A DNA stretch of 64,000 bases from an uncultured Eubacteriales bacterium (GTDB lineage: Bacteria > Bacillota > Clostridia > Oscillospirales > Acutalibacteraceae): positions 30,817 through 94,816 of the forward strand of contig OMWP01000016.1 in the NCBI GenBank assembly GCA_900314795.1, given 5' to 3'. The translations under genes were made by a program, and so were the position numbers. Under the pieces are notes generated by a model. It was not told the DNA's origin and ran no database searches. It saw only the letters and a program-made list of their open reading frames with translations. Of the stretch, positions 49,758 through 57,513 are shown in pieces (position 1 is the stretch's first letter; each line of letters starts with the position of its first letter).

Positions 49758-50330
49758 ATGAGCAGATTCATTTTAGCGTCAAAATCGCCGCGCCGTCAGG
49801 AACTGATCGGTTATATCCTATCGGATCACGAGGTCATCGTGTCCGATGTGGAGGAGATCCTTCCCGAGGGCATCGCACCTGAGGATGTGCCCGCGTATCT
49901 GGCGGGTATCAAGGCACAGGCTGTTGCGGCGGAGCATCCCGACGACGTCGTGATCGGCGCCGATACGGTGGTGATCCTCGACGGGGAAGTGTTGGGTAAA
50001 CCGAAGGATCAGGATGACGCTTTTCGTATGCTGCGTGCTCTTTCGGGCAAGGCGCATACCGTGATCACCGGCTGCGCGATCATACAGAACGGTGTGACGA
50101 CGACCTTCGCCGACCATACGCGCGTGGAGTTTTATCCTCTCAGCGATCGGGAGATTTTGGATTATATCGCCACCGGCGAGCCTTTTGACAAGGCGGGCGC
50201 TTACGGCATACAGGGCAAGGGCTCTGTGCTGGTCAAGCGCATCGAGGGCGATTTCTTCAATGTTATGGGGCTTCCCGTCGCTCGACTCAAGCGTGAGATG
50301 GAACGTGTGGGGGCGTTATCGAATCTGTAA
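49758..50330 (+). CDS. maf: Maf-family nucleoside triphosphate pyrophosphatase
   Basis: A 190-residue housecleaning pyrophosphatase acting on non-canonical or methylated NTPs such as dTTP/UTP. Motifs: SKSPRRQELIG at the N-terminus, GADTVVILDGEVLGKPKDQDDA in the centre, and FDKAGAYGIQGKG. It is the first gene of a compact group with a lipid kinase, an SGNH protein and a glycosyltransferase. Confidence 0.95.
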   Translation: MSRFILASKSPRRQELIGYILSDHEVIVSDVEEILPEGIAPEDVPAYLAGIKAQAVAAEHPDDVVIGADTVVILDGEVLGKPKDQDDAFRMLRALSGKAHTVITGCAIIQNGVTTTFADHTRVEFYPLSDREILDYIATGEPFDKAGAYGIQGKGSVLVKRIEGDFFNVMGLPVARLKREMERVGALSNL

Positions 50331-50343
50331 AGGGAGAAACGAT

Positions 50344-51258
50344 ATGACGCATCTGTTTATCCTCAATGCGTTTGCCGGGATCGTTGACGCGACCCCTGAG
50401 ATCAAAGCACAGATCGAGGCATTACAAATGCCTAACGCAGTGATCGAATATACGCAGAAAGCGGGTGACGCGGAGCATATCGCGCGCCGCTATGCCGAAC
50501 AAGGCGACGAGCTGCGTGTCTACGCCTGCGGTGGCGACGGTACGGCGAATGAAGCGCTGCACGGGATCCTCGGTTTTGAGAATGCCGCGCTCGGCGTGAT
50601 CCCTGTCGGTACCGGCAACGATTATGTGCGTTCGCTGCCCGGTGAGACAAAAGACTTTTTGGATATCGCGAAAATGGTGCACGGTGCAACGATACGCGTC
50701 GATCTGCTCAAATGCGGGGACAGATATGCCCTCAATGTTGTTTCTGTAGGCTATGACTGCGAGGTCGCCGACCGTGCGCAGAAGAATAAACGCCTGCCGA
50801 TGATGTCGGCGGTACTCGCGTATCGGCTCGCCATCGTGCAGTGCCTTTTGACAAAGAGAAAACATACCTTCACACCCTATGCCGACGGCAAGATGATCCC
50901 CATCGCAAAGGGCTTCAAGAGTCAGATGCTCGCCGTAGCCGCTAAGGGCAAGTATTACGGCGGCGGGATCAAGGCAACCCCTTATGCCGCGCTCGACGAC
51001 GGTTTGATCGACTTCATGGCGATCCCTACCGTGCCGATCAGCTATTTTGCGTGGATGTTCGGCGCGTTCACCCGTGGTGAGCACATTGACCACCCCAAGG
51101 GCAAGACATTCATTCAGCATCAAAAGTGCAAGACTTTAAAAATCGATAACCACGGCGCGATCAAGGTCAGTATCGACGGCGAGATGTTCGTGATGCAGGA
51201 TCCCGAGATCACGGTGGTTCCGAACGCATTGGATGTTATTATTCCTGTCAAGAATTAA
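50344..51258 (+). CDS. Diacylglycerol/lipid kinase family protein (YegS/DagK-like)
   Basis: A 304-residue kinase with the DAGK catalytic motif GGDGTANEALHGI (near 62) and GVIPVGTGNDYVRSL, then the C-terminal beta domain (YYGGGIKATPYAALDDGLIDFM). It would phosphorylate diacylglycerol or a related lipid at the inner membrane face, returning lipid from polymer synthesis to phospholipid pools. Starts 13 bases after maf with AAGGGAG. Lipid recycling fits the downstream cell-surface enzymes. Confidence 0.92.
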   Translation: MTHLFILNAFAGIVDATPEIKAQIEALQMPNAVIEYTQKAGDAEHIARRYAEQGDELRVYACGGDGTANEALHGILGFENAALGVIPVGTGNDYVRSLPGETKDFLDIAKMVHGATIRVDLLKCGDRYALNVVSVGYDCEVADRAQKNKRLPMMSAVLAYRLAIVQCLLTKRKHTFTPYADGKMIPIAKGFKSQMLAVAAKGKYYGGGIKATPYAALDDGLIDFMAIPTVPISYFAWMFGAFTRGEHIDHPKGKTFIQHQKCKTLKIDNHGAIKVSIDGEMFVMQDPEITVVPNALDVIIPVKN

Positions 51259-51340
51259 ACATTGCTTGACGGATAAGATAAATGATAGAATAATGAGCCG
51301 ACATAAAGAGGCTCTGTTCTCATCAAAACAGGATTCAGAT

Positions 51341-52567
51341 ATGAAAAAAACATCATGGAAGAGGATCGGTCTGATCGCCTTGATCATCGCACTGGTGACA
51401 ATGTTGATCGTCGGTGTATCTATGGTCAGCGCGATCGCGAAGCATACCTCTGAGAAATCGGAGTCTTCCCCTCACAGCGGCACATCCTCCGATCAAAAAG
51501 TGAATAATGAGTTGTTCGATTCACAATTGTTCAACGCTACGCACAATCGTTCCAGATGGTTGTATGACTTGATCAATGCGTCGGGGCGTGCAAAGATCGA
51601 TAACGAAAGTGACGGTAATGCCATCTTCCGAACAGCCTATCAGCTCGGGCTGATCGACACGGTTTCTGAGGATGACCTTTTCCGGCCGCTTGATCGACTG
51701 TTTATCGCACAGACGACGGTGAGAGCACTGGGTTACCCCGAGCGAACGGTGGGCGATTTGGCCGATGTGCCCCCGGAGCAGAAAAGCGTGATGGGCACGA
51801 TGGCGTACTACGGCTATTTCGTACCCGATCACGAAGATATGGTGTATCCCAACGCAGCGATCAGCGCCAAGGAGTATGAGAGGCTGAAAACGGAGCTCAA
51901 CCGTTACAGGGCGCTCAAGGGCAAAAAAGTCCTTGCCTTTGGCGACAGCATCATGCACGGCAACGGAAATCATGAAGAAGGGATCGCTGTGCTGATCGCG
52001 ACAAAATACGGGATGACGGTCAATGATTATTCCGTACCCGGCGCGTCGTTTGGTGATCGCGGTGAGCGCAGTCGAATTTGCAACCAGATACGGGTAGCTC
52101 AGATGGCTGATGAAAAGGCGGATCTGATCTTGCTCAACGGCGGTACCAACGATATGGGACATACGCCGTTCGGCGAGAATGACGCCGGCTTTGATATGAC
52201 CGATGCGGATGAGACCACCTTCACGGGCGGCATGCAAAAGGCGCTGTGGATGCTGAGGATGAATTGGAAAGGGATTCCGGTCGTCTATACGCGCGTCCAT
52301 AATATGGATCTGGTCGAGGATAAGCTCGAGCGCCAATACGGCGATTGGGCGTTGGATATCACCGATAAATGGGAGATCCCCTCGGTCGATCTGTATAACG
52401 GTACGTCGATGAATACCGAGAATAAGGCGATCTGTGATCGCTACACCTTTGTGGATGAGCGGTACGGAGAAGATCACGATTCTATCCATCCCAACGCGCT
52501 CGGATACGCAAAGTATTATTTGCCGCCTATTGCCAAAGCGGTGGCGGAACAGTTCAACGAGGTGTAA
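51341..52567 (+). CDS. Membrane-anchored SGNH/GDSL hydrolase with SLH-like segment
   Basis: A 408-residue protein with an N-terminal signal anchor (about 8-30), a linker, an SLH-like region (about 85-175: NAIFRTAYQLGLIDTV, FRPLDRLFIAQTTVRALGYPE, MAYYGYFVPD) and a GDSL esterase domain. Block I is FGDSIMHG (Ser near 203), block III GGTNDMG (near 268) and block V DSIHPNALGY (Asp and His near 381). It would act outside the membrane, deacylating or modifying a surface polymer. The start at 51341 has AGGA upstream and gives a proper anchor; earlier ATGs lack a ribosome site. The next gene begins 2 bases after its stop. Confidence 0.85.
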   Translation: MKKTSWKRIGLIALIIALVTMLIVGVSMVSAIAKHTSEKSESSPHSGTSSDQKVNNELFDSQLFNATHNRSRWLYDLINASGRAKIDNESDGNAIFRTAYQLGLIDTVSEDDLFRPLDRLFIAQTTVRALGYPERTVGDLADVPPEQKSVMGTMAYYGYFVPDHEDMVYPNAAISAKEYERLKTELNRYRALKGKKVLAFGDSIMHGNGNHEEGIAVLIATKYGMTVNDYSVPGASFGDRGERSRICNQIRVAQMADEKADLILLNGGTNDMGHTPFGENDAGFDMTDADETTFTGGMQKALWMLRMNWKGIPVVYTRVHNMDLVEDKLERQYGDWALDITDKWEIPSVDLYNGTSMNTENKAICDRYTFVDERYGEDHDSIHPNALGYAKYYLPPIAKAVAEQFNEV

Positions 52568-52569
52568 CT

Positions 52570-53514
52570 ATGACGAAATTATATATCGCGGTACCCTGCT
52601 ATAATGAAGAGGAGGTACTGCCCGACAGCGCCGAAAAACTGCGCGCAAAGCTGAACCAAATGATGGACAACGGGCTGATCGGCTCCGACAGCCGCATCGT
52701 GTTCATCGACGACGGCAGCCGTGACAAGACATGGGAGTTGATCACACAGCTCCATGACAGTGACAGCATCTATAGCGGCATCAAGCTCAGTCGCAACCGC
52801 GGCCACCAGAACGCCTTGATGTGCGGCTTGATGACCTTGAAGGATGAGGCGGACGCGGTGATCTCCATCGACGCTGATCTGCAGGATGATATCGAGGTCT
52901 TTGACGAGATGGTCGAAAAGTATCAGCAGGGCTGTGATGTGGTCTACGGCGTGCGCTCAAAGCGCGAGACCGATACCTTCTTCAAGCGCTTTACCGCCGA
53001 GGGCTATTATAAGGTGCTCGACAAGATGGGCGCGAAGGTGATTTTTAACCACGCTGATTTCCGCCTGATGAGCGCGCGTGCACTGCAGGCGTTTGCCGAA
53101 TTCAAGGAGACCAATCTCTTTTTGCGCGGCATGGTGCCGATGGTGGGCTACAAGAGCGATATCGTGACCTACGAGCGTTCGGAGCGTCTCGCCGGCGAAA
53201 GCAAATATCCGCTCAAAAAGATGCTGGCGCTCGCGTGGGAGGGCATCACCTCGCTGTCCACCAAGCCGATCAAGCTGATCACCCGGCTGGGTCTGATTAT
53301 TTTCCTGATTAGCATTGTGATGCTGATCTACACGCTGATCCGCTTCTTCATGGGCGCGACCGAGACCGGCTGGGCGTCGCTGGCGGTGTCGATCTGGGCG
53401 ATCGGCGGCCTGCAGATGATGGCGATCGGTATCATCGGCGAGTATATCGGAAAGATCTATCTCGAGTCAAAACGCCGACCGCGCTATATCGTAGAAGAAT
53501 ATCTGCACGATTGA
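52570..53514 (+). CDS. Family 2 glycosyltransferase with two C-terminal membrane helices (GtrB/DPM-like)
   Basis: A 314-residue enzyme. GT-A nucleotide binding begins IAVPCYNEEEVLP; the metal/sugar site is VISIDADLQDD (near 95), with FKRFTAEGYYK and NHADFRLM later. Two membrane helices at about 232-285 and the tail YLESKRRPRYIVEEYLHD are typical of GtrB-type enzymes making undecaprenyl- or polyprenyl-phosphate sugar for wall glycosylation. GAGGTG precedes the start, coupled to the SGNH gene. Confidence 0.93.
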   Translation: MTKLYIAVPCYNEEEVLPDSAEKLRAKLNQMMDNGLIGSDSRIVFIDDGSRDKTWELITQLHDSDSIYSGIKLSRNRGHQNALMCGLMTLKDEADAVISIDADLQDDIEVFDEMVEKYQQGCDVVYGVRSKRETDTFFKRFTAEGYYKVLDKMGAKVIFNHADFRLMSARALQAFAEFKETNLFLRGMVPMVGYKSDIVTYERSERLAGESKYPLKKMLALAWEGITSLSTKPIKLITRLGLIIFLISIVMLIYTLIRFFMGATETGWASLAVSIWAIGGLQMMAIGIIGEYIGKIYLESKRRPRYIVEEYLHD

Positions 53515-53532
53515 GTGTTAATAGAACAGAAT

Positions 53533-53567
53533 GCTCCCTTGGTTATTCAACGACCGAGGGAGCTTTT
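53533..53567 (+). terminator. Terminator of the maf-GT2 operon
   Basis: GCTCCCT(T)GGT pairs with ACCGAGGGAGC, followed by TTTT. Confidence 0.8.
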
Positions 53568-53573
53568 GTATGA

Positions 53574-53860
53574 TAAACTGAAAATTGAATACTGAAAACT
53601 GAATAATAAATAATACACCTCCCCGATCATCTAATGATCGGGGGTGGAGGTGTAGGGGAGGAGCGCCCCTCCCGATACGTTTCCGATCAACGTCACTCAA
53701 CCGCGAAGCAGATCAATTCTGCCGTAGGGTACGGCGCTTGCCGACGTACCGAAGCCTTTCCGATCAATGTCATCCAAACGTACAGCAGATCAAACGCCCT
53801 GCCGCGGTACGTCTGACACGCGTGTCGGCGCCGACCCCTACATTACTTTGAACATATCAA
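53574..53860. repeat. Repeat-filled gap between convergent genes
   Basis: A short array AACTGAAAATTGAATACTG (53575-53612), a strong palindrome CACCTCCCCGATCAT-N-ATGATCGGGG...GGAGGTG (53616-53653), a GTAGGGGAGG module, and two GTAGGGTACGGC-type modules in opposite orientation (about 53724 and 53806-53840). No gene seen. Confidence 0.7.
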
Positions 53861-53891
53861 AAAAAGCTGACCTGTTCGGGTCAGCTTTTTT
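53861..53891. terminator. Bidirectional terminator
   Basis: AAAAAGCTGACC and GGGTCAGCTTTTTT pair around TGTTC, flanked by A and T runs. Confidence 0.88.
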
Positions 53892-53903
53892 ATATCCGTA
53901 TTG

Positions 53904-54380
53904 TCATAAATGGAACGCGCGCTTTAAAAACAGCTTGCCCGTGTTGGTCAGGAAGATGTCCTCCGCCTTGCGGATGATCTCCTTCTCAGGGGTGTTCTGC
54001 TCCTTGAAATCGACGATCAGCTTGGCTTCGATCAGGATCTGGTGATCAAGCGTGCCGATATGCTCGTAATTCTCGGTGTTCTCCACCATATGGCACACCT
54101 TCATCGCCGCGGCCTCTGTTACGCCGCATTCGCGCAGGATGTCGCGCACGACAGGGATGCGGTCGCCCTCGACGTTGTGCACCACCGCCGCCAGCTCTAA
54201 GTCAAACTGCTCTTCATCGCTCAGGTGCTCTAATTCGCCGATGCTCTTTGCCAGCGTATAGACGCGGACAAAATGCTGTACCTTGTCCATATCGCCGCGG
54301 TAATACTGCTTCATTCTCAGCGCGACGCGGTTGACGTCCTGTGTGCGCTGTTTTGCCGCCGCGTCAATTTCCTTCGGCAT
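53904..54380 (-). CDS. HD-domain-like protein with HN variant
   Basis: A 158-residue all-helical protein resembling small HD phosphohydrolases: DKVQHFVRVYTLAKSIG gives the first His, and ELAAVVHNVEGDR stands where HD is expected, with Asn replacing the metal-binding Asp. CHMVENTENYEHIG supplies a later His. It may be an inactive or altered phosphohydrolase. The start at 54380 lies inside the end of the upstream gene (17-bp overlap), so the two are translationally coupled. Confidence 0.78.
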   Translation of the reverse strand: MPKEIDAAAKQRTQDVNRVALRMKQYYRGDMDKVQHFVRVYTLAKSIGELEHLSDEEQFDLELAAVVHNVEGDRIPVVRDILRECGVTEAAAMKVCHMVENTENYEHIGTLDHQILIEAKLIVDFKEQNTPEKEIIRKAEDIFLTNTGKLFLKRAFHL

Positions 54381-54966
54381 CTTTTTGCGCCTTCTTTCTC
54401 TTTTTTCTGTCAATTTTATCCTGCTTGATGACCTTTCGCAGGTAGGCAAAGGTCTTTTCTTCACCATTCTCGGCAAGGTAGGTCAAATAGTGCTCGATCA
54501 GATCGCAGGACGCGGGGTGCATCAGCTCGCCGCGGAAGACGCGCCCTTTGCGCTCTTTGCCCTTGATGAAATACTCCAGCGGACTGCGGTCGGTGTAGTT
54601 GTCGCCCTGATAGGTCTTGCATGCCGCCATGCGGTCGCAGAACATCTCGACCACATAGCGCACCGGCATTTCGACGGGTTTGATCTTGCGGTCGACGGGG
54701 GAGTAGTCCGTCCAGTATTCCAGGTGATGGCGGTTTCTGCCCTTGTGGTGCATCCACGCCTCACTGTAGCCCTTGACCTCACGCTCGCGGTCGTTCGGAC
54801 TGCGGGTGCCCTGCCAGTAACGGGCGCCTTCGCTGAACTCCGTCCACGAGTATTTGGAAAGATCGTGCTTTAGCCCCTGCCACGGGATCCCCGCCTTAAA
54901 GCAGTTGCGGATCACCTGATGACGGTGGTGGGTGATGGTTTTAAAATGATTCAGCGCCTTGCTCAT
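54364..54966 (-). CDS. DUF5662-like His-rich protein
   Basis: A 200-residue cytoplasmic protein with the sequence pattern I recall as DUF5662: HFKTITHHRHQVIRNCF, GLKHDLSKYSWTEFSEG, RYWQGTRSPNDRERE, MHHKGRNRHHLEYWTDY and EMFCDRMAACKTYQGDNY. The many conserved His and Asp positions suggest a metal-binding helical fold akin to HD proteins; function is unknown. GAGGGATCCG precedes the ATG at 54966. It overlaps the HD-like gene downstream, hinting at a joint role. Confidence 0.82.
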   Translation of the reverse strand: MSKALNHFKTITHHRHQVIRNCFKAGIPWQGLKHDLSKYSWTEFSEGARYWQGTRSPNDREREVKGYSEAWMHHKGRNRHHLEYWTDYSPVDRKIKPVEMPVRYVVEMFCDRMAACKTYQGDNYTDRSPLEYFIKGKERKGRVFRGELMHPASCDLIEHYLTYLAENGEEKTFAYLRKVIKQDKIDRKKRKKAQKDAEGN

Positions 54967-54990
54967 CGGATCCCTCTTTTCTGAATACTT

Positions 54991-55019
54991 ATTATAATAC
55001 AAGGCGACGGATTGTGCAA
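54991..55019 (-). promoter_or_regulatory. Promoter of the DUF5662/HD pair
   Basis: Minus strand: TTGCAC (55014-55019), 17-bp spacer, TATAAT (54991-54996). A GGTGAATGGTGAA short repeat (55034-55060) lies just upstream. Confidence 0.8.
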
Positions 55020-55214
55020 GGGGCGTTTTGGGAATGGTGAATGGTGAACGGTGAAGGGGGCTTCGCTCTTGCCCATTGGGATGAAAATTCCGCAGTGTTT
55101 CAACTATAATGAGAATAGGAATCAATCATCCGCAAGGATTTTCCACTGCAGTCACCCTATCCTCAAAGGACTTCCTCTCCCGTGCAAGTTCTCTGCGGCT
55201 CAGACAACATTCTC

Positions 55215-55243
55215 TTGCAACTTGAAACCGATTATACTATAAT
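55215..55243 (+). promoter_or_regulatory. Promoter of the CDF transporter gene
   Basis: TTGCAA (55215-55220), 17-bp spacer, TATAAT (55238-55243). The start codon at 55257 follows closely. Confidence 0.75.
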
Positions 55244-55256
55244 AAGGAAAACAATC

Positions 55257-56384
55257 ATGATTGGGAGGCGTGTTATTATCGATAGACAAAAAATCATCGT
55301 GCGCACCAGTATCATCGGCATCATCGCCAACATTGCGCTTGCCGCGTTCAAGGCGGCGGTCGGACTGTTTTCCAACTCGATCTCTGTCACGCTGGATGCG
55401 GTCAACAACCTGAGTGACGCGCTGTCATCGGTCATCACGATCATCGGCGCCAAGCTCTCTGTCAAGCCTGCCGACAAAAAGCATCCGCTGGGCTACGGGC
55501 GCGTCGAATACCTCAGCTCCATGATCATTGCGCTGATCATTCTCTATGCCGGCATTTCGGCGGCGATCGAGTCGGTGAAGAAGATCATCACCCCTGAGGC
55601 GCCCGACTACAGCGCTACCTCGCTGATCATCATCGCGGTGGCGGTCGTCGTCAAGATCGTGCTGGGTACCTATGTGTCACGCGTTGGTAAGAAGGTGAAT
55701 TCCGATTCCCTCGCGGCGTCGGGCAAGGACGCGCTGATGGATTCCATCATCTCCGCATCGGTGCTGGTGGCGGCGGTCATCTACCTGATCTGGGGCGTTT
55801 CGCTGGAAGCGTACCTCGGCGTAGTGATCTCGCTGTTCATCATCAAGGCAGGCTTGGATATCCTGCGCGAGACGATCTCGCAGATCCTGGGCGAGAGGAT
55901 CGACTCCGAGGTGAGCCGTCAGATCAAGGCGGAGCTGTGTTCCTATGAAGGCGTCAACGGCGCGTATGATCTGATCCTGCACAGCTACGGTCCCGACCAG
56001 CTGATCGGCTCCGTGCACATCGAGGTGGATCACACCATCACGGCACCGGAGCTTGACGCGCTGGAGCGCAGAATGACTGCCGAGATCTATCAAAAGCACA
56101 ATGTCGCGCTGACGGGTATCTCGATCTACTCGGTTGATCTGAGTGATCCCGAGACCGATACCCTGTTCCATCAGGTGCACGACGAGGTGATGGCGGATGA
56201 GAACATCCTGCAGATCCACGGCTTCATGCTCGATAAGAAAACCTCGACCGCGGTATTTGATCTGGTCGTCAGCTTTGATGTGGATGACCGACGGGCGTTG
56301 ATCGATCAGATCACCAAGAAGCTGAGTGAACAGCACCCCAAGTATCATTTTATCGTCAATCAGGACAACGATATCTCGGATTAA
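55257..56384 (+). CDS. Cation diffusion facilitator (CDF) metal exporter
   Basis: A 375-residue protein with six membrane helices, then a long cytoplasmic region. Metal-site motifs: SVTLDAVNNLSDALSS in helix 2, KKHPLGYGRVEYLS in the loop, and SGKDALMDSIISASVLV in helix 5. The cytoplasmic part (about 210-375) holds the CDF C-terminal domain (HSYGPDQLIGSVHIEVD) plus a second similar domain (ILQIHGFMLDKKTSTAVFDLVVSF). Exports Zn, Fe, Mn or Co by proton exchange; the specificity is unclear. An earlier frame start at 55182 would lie upstream of the promoter. Confidence 0.93.
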   Translation: MIGRRVIIDRQKIIVRTSIIGIIANIALAAFKAAVGLFSNSISVTLDAVNNLSDALSSVITIIGAKLSVKPADKKHPLGYGRVEYLSSMIIALIILYAGISAAIESVKKIITPEAPDYSATSLIIIAVAVVVKIVLGTYVSRVGKKVNSDSLAASGKDALMDSIISASVLVAAVIYLIWGVSLEAYLGVVISLFIIKAGLDILRETISQILGERIDSEVSRQIKAELCSYEGVNGAYDLILHSYGPDQLIGSVHIEVDHTITAPELDALERRMTAEIYQKHNVALTGISIYSVDLSDPETDTLFHQVHDEVMADENILQIHGFMLDKKTSTAVFDLVVSFDVDDRRALIDQITKKLSEQHPKYHFIVNQDNDISD

Positions 56385-56391
56385 TCGCAGA

Positions 56392-56429
56392 AAAAAGGCT
56401 GTCGCATTTGAGCGGCAGCCTTTGTTTTA
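56392..56429. terminator. Bidirectional terminator between CDF gene and ribU
   Basis: AAAAAAGGCTGTCGC pairs with GCGGCAGCCTTTGTTTT around ATTTGA. Confidence 0.8.
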
Positions 56430-56437
56430 TCCGGCAG

Positions 56438-57112
56438 TTATATTTTTCCCGCGAAGATCAGCATGACCAGCACCAGCGTGATGACCAGCACCGCAGAGAT
56501 GCTGACGGTGAGGATGGTGTTCGAGCGCTTCTTTGCGCCATCGTTGCTCTCTCGTGTGGGGATCAGGTGCGATTTTCTCAGCGCGGTGACCACCGCCTTG
56601 TAGAGGAAGAGGATCAGCGCGGAGTTGAGCCCCGCCTTGATCAGGTTGAACGGGATCAGCAGCGGCAGGAACATGCCGAGCACCGCTTCACGCGGCACAC
56701 CCATGAAGATCGGCGTCATGATGTAGTTCCACAGCAGCATGATCACCAGCATGGACAGCGAGCCCATCACGAGCCCCAGTATCGCGCGCGACATGGTTTT
56801 CTTACGCCAGTAGATCACGGCGCTCACGCCGACGAATACGCCCGAGGCGAGGAAGTTCATCAACAGCCCGATGAAGCCCGTGGTGCTGATCGTGACCATC
56901 TCGATCAGACAGACGATCAGGGACATGACCAGTCCCGCGATCGGCCCGAAGATAAACGCGCCGATGGTCAGGATCACATCTTTGGGCTCATAGGTGAGGA
57001 AGCCGCCGATGCCCGGAATCCGCAGAAAGATATCCGCCGCCACAGCCAGCGCCGTGAGCATCGCCATCGCGAGCAGTGCTTTCAGCCGATCGTTGTTCTT
57101 TGTGTTTGCCAT
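56438..57112 (-). CDS. ribU: Riboflavin ECF transporter S component
   Basis: A 224-residue substrate-binding membrane subunit with six helices: LLAMAMLTALAVAADIFLRIPG, GGFLTYEPKDVILTIGAFIFGP, GLVMSLIVCLIEM and FNLIKAGLNSALILFLYKAV are typical of RibU. It works with the shared EcfT/A/A' module encoded elsewhere. The FMN riboswitch upstream confirms the substrate. The longer frame reaching 57250 runs into the riboswitch terminator, so translation must begin later: AAAGGAG lies just before ATGATG at 57115/57112, and the second ATG has the better spacing. Confidence 0.95.
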   Translation of the reverse strand: MANTKNNDRLKALLAMAMLTALAVAADIFLRIPGIGGFLTYEPKDVILTIGAFIFGPIAGLVMSLIVCLIEMVTISTTGFIGLLMNFLASGVFVGVSAVIYWRKKTMSRAILGLVMGSLSMLVIMLLWNYIMTPIFMGVPREAVLGMFLPLLIPFNLIKAGLNSALILFLYKAVVTALRKSHLIPTRESNDGAKKRSNTILTVSISAVLVITLVLVMLIFAGKI

Positions 57113-57203
57113 CATTTCTCCTTTGTGCAGCAGCACAAGACATGATTTGGATTTTGCGCAGGTATGACAGCCGCAGACCCGATCACATATCGGATATACG
57201 GTG

Positions 57204-57241
57204 ACAAAAAAGCTCCGCAGGTTCGGGTACCTACGGAGCAG
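57204..57241 (-). terminator. Riboswitch-controlled terminator before ribU
   Basis: Minus strand: TGCTCCGTAGGT pairs with ACCTGCGGAGC and TTTTTT follows. It sits between the FMN aptamer and the ribU start, as the expression platform. Confidence 0.88.
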
Positions 57242-57252
57242 TTCGCGCAATC

Positions 57253-57395
57253 ATATCTTCTCACATCCGGACTTCATACCATGGTTATCAGGTATGTTAC
57301 CGTCGGTTACGGAATCGCACCGTATCATGCGCCTTTGACAGCGCTCGCAGACTTTACTGCCGGTTGGGAGTTTCACCCTACCCCGAAGATTATTC
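57253..57395 (-). promoter_or_regulatory. FMN riboswitch (RFN element)
   Basis: Minus strand shows the conserved blocks in order: TCTTCGGGGTAGGGTGAAAC, TCCCAACCGGCAGTAA, AGTCTGCGAGC, GGTGCGATTCCG, ACCGACGGT, and AAGTCCGGATGTGAGAAGAT. FMN binding would favour the downstream terminator and shut off ribU. The gap 57113-57513 holds only this, the two terminators and the promoter. Confidence 0.96.
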
Positions 57396-57423
57396 AGTTA
57401 GCGGGTCACAACCCACTGCTATT

Positions 57424-57452
57424 ATATTATCACGCTAAAGGGTATGTGTCAA
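57424..57452 (-). promoter_or_regulatory. Promoter of the FMN riboswitch-ribU transcript
   Basis: Minus strand: TTGACA (57447-57452), 17-bp spacer, TAATAT (57424-57429). Confidence 0.8.
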
Positions 57453-57471
57453 TAGCGGATGAAAAATTCCG

Positions 57472-57500
57472 AAAAAAACGGACGTCGATGTCGGCGTCCG
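57472..57500 (-). terminator. Terminator of the lectin-dockerin gene
   Basis: Minus strand: CGGACGCCGA pairs with TCGACGTCCG (one mismatch) and seven T follow. Confidence 0.78.
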
Positions 57501-57513
57501 CTTTTGGTTGATG

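Noticed and set aside
57113-57250. N-terminal extension of ribU
   Set aside because: It would translate the riboswitch terminator hairpin and lacks a ribosome site; AAAGGAG sits just before 57112.
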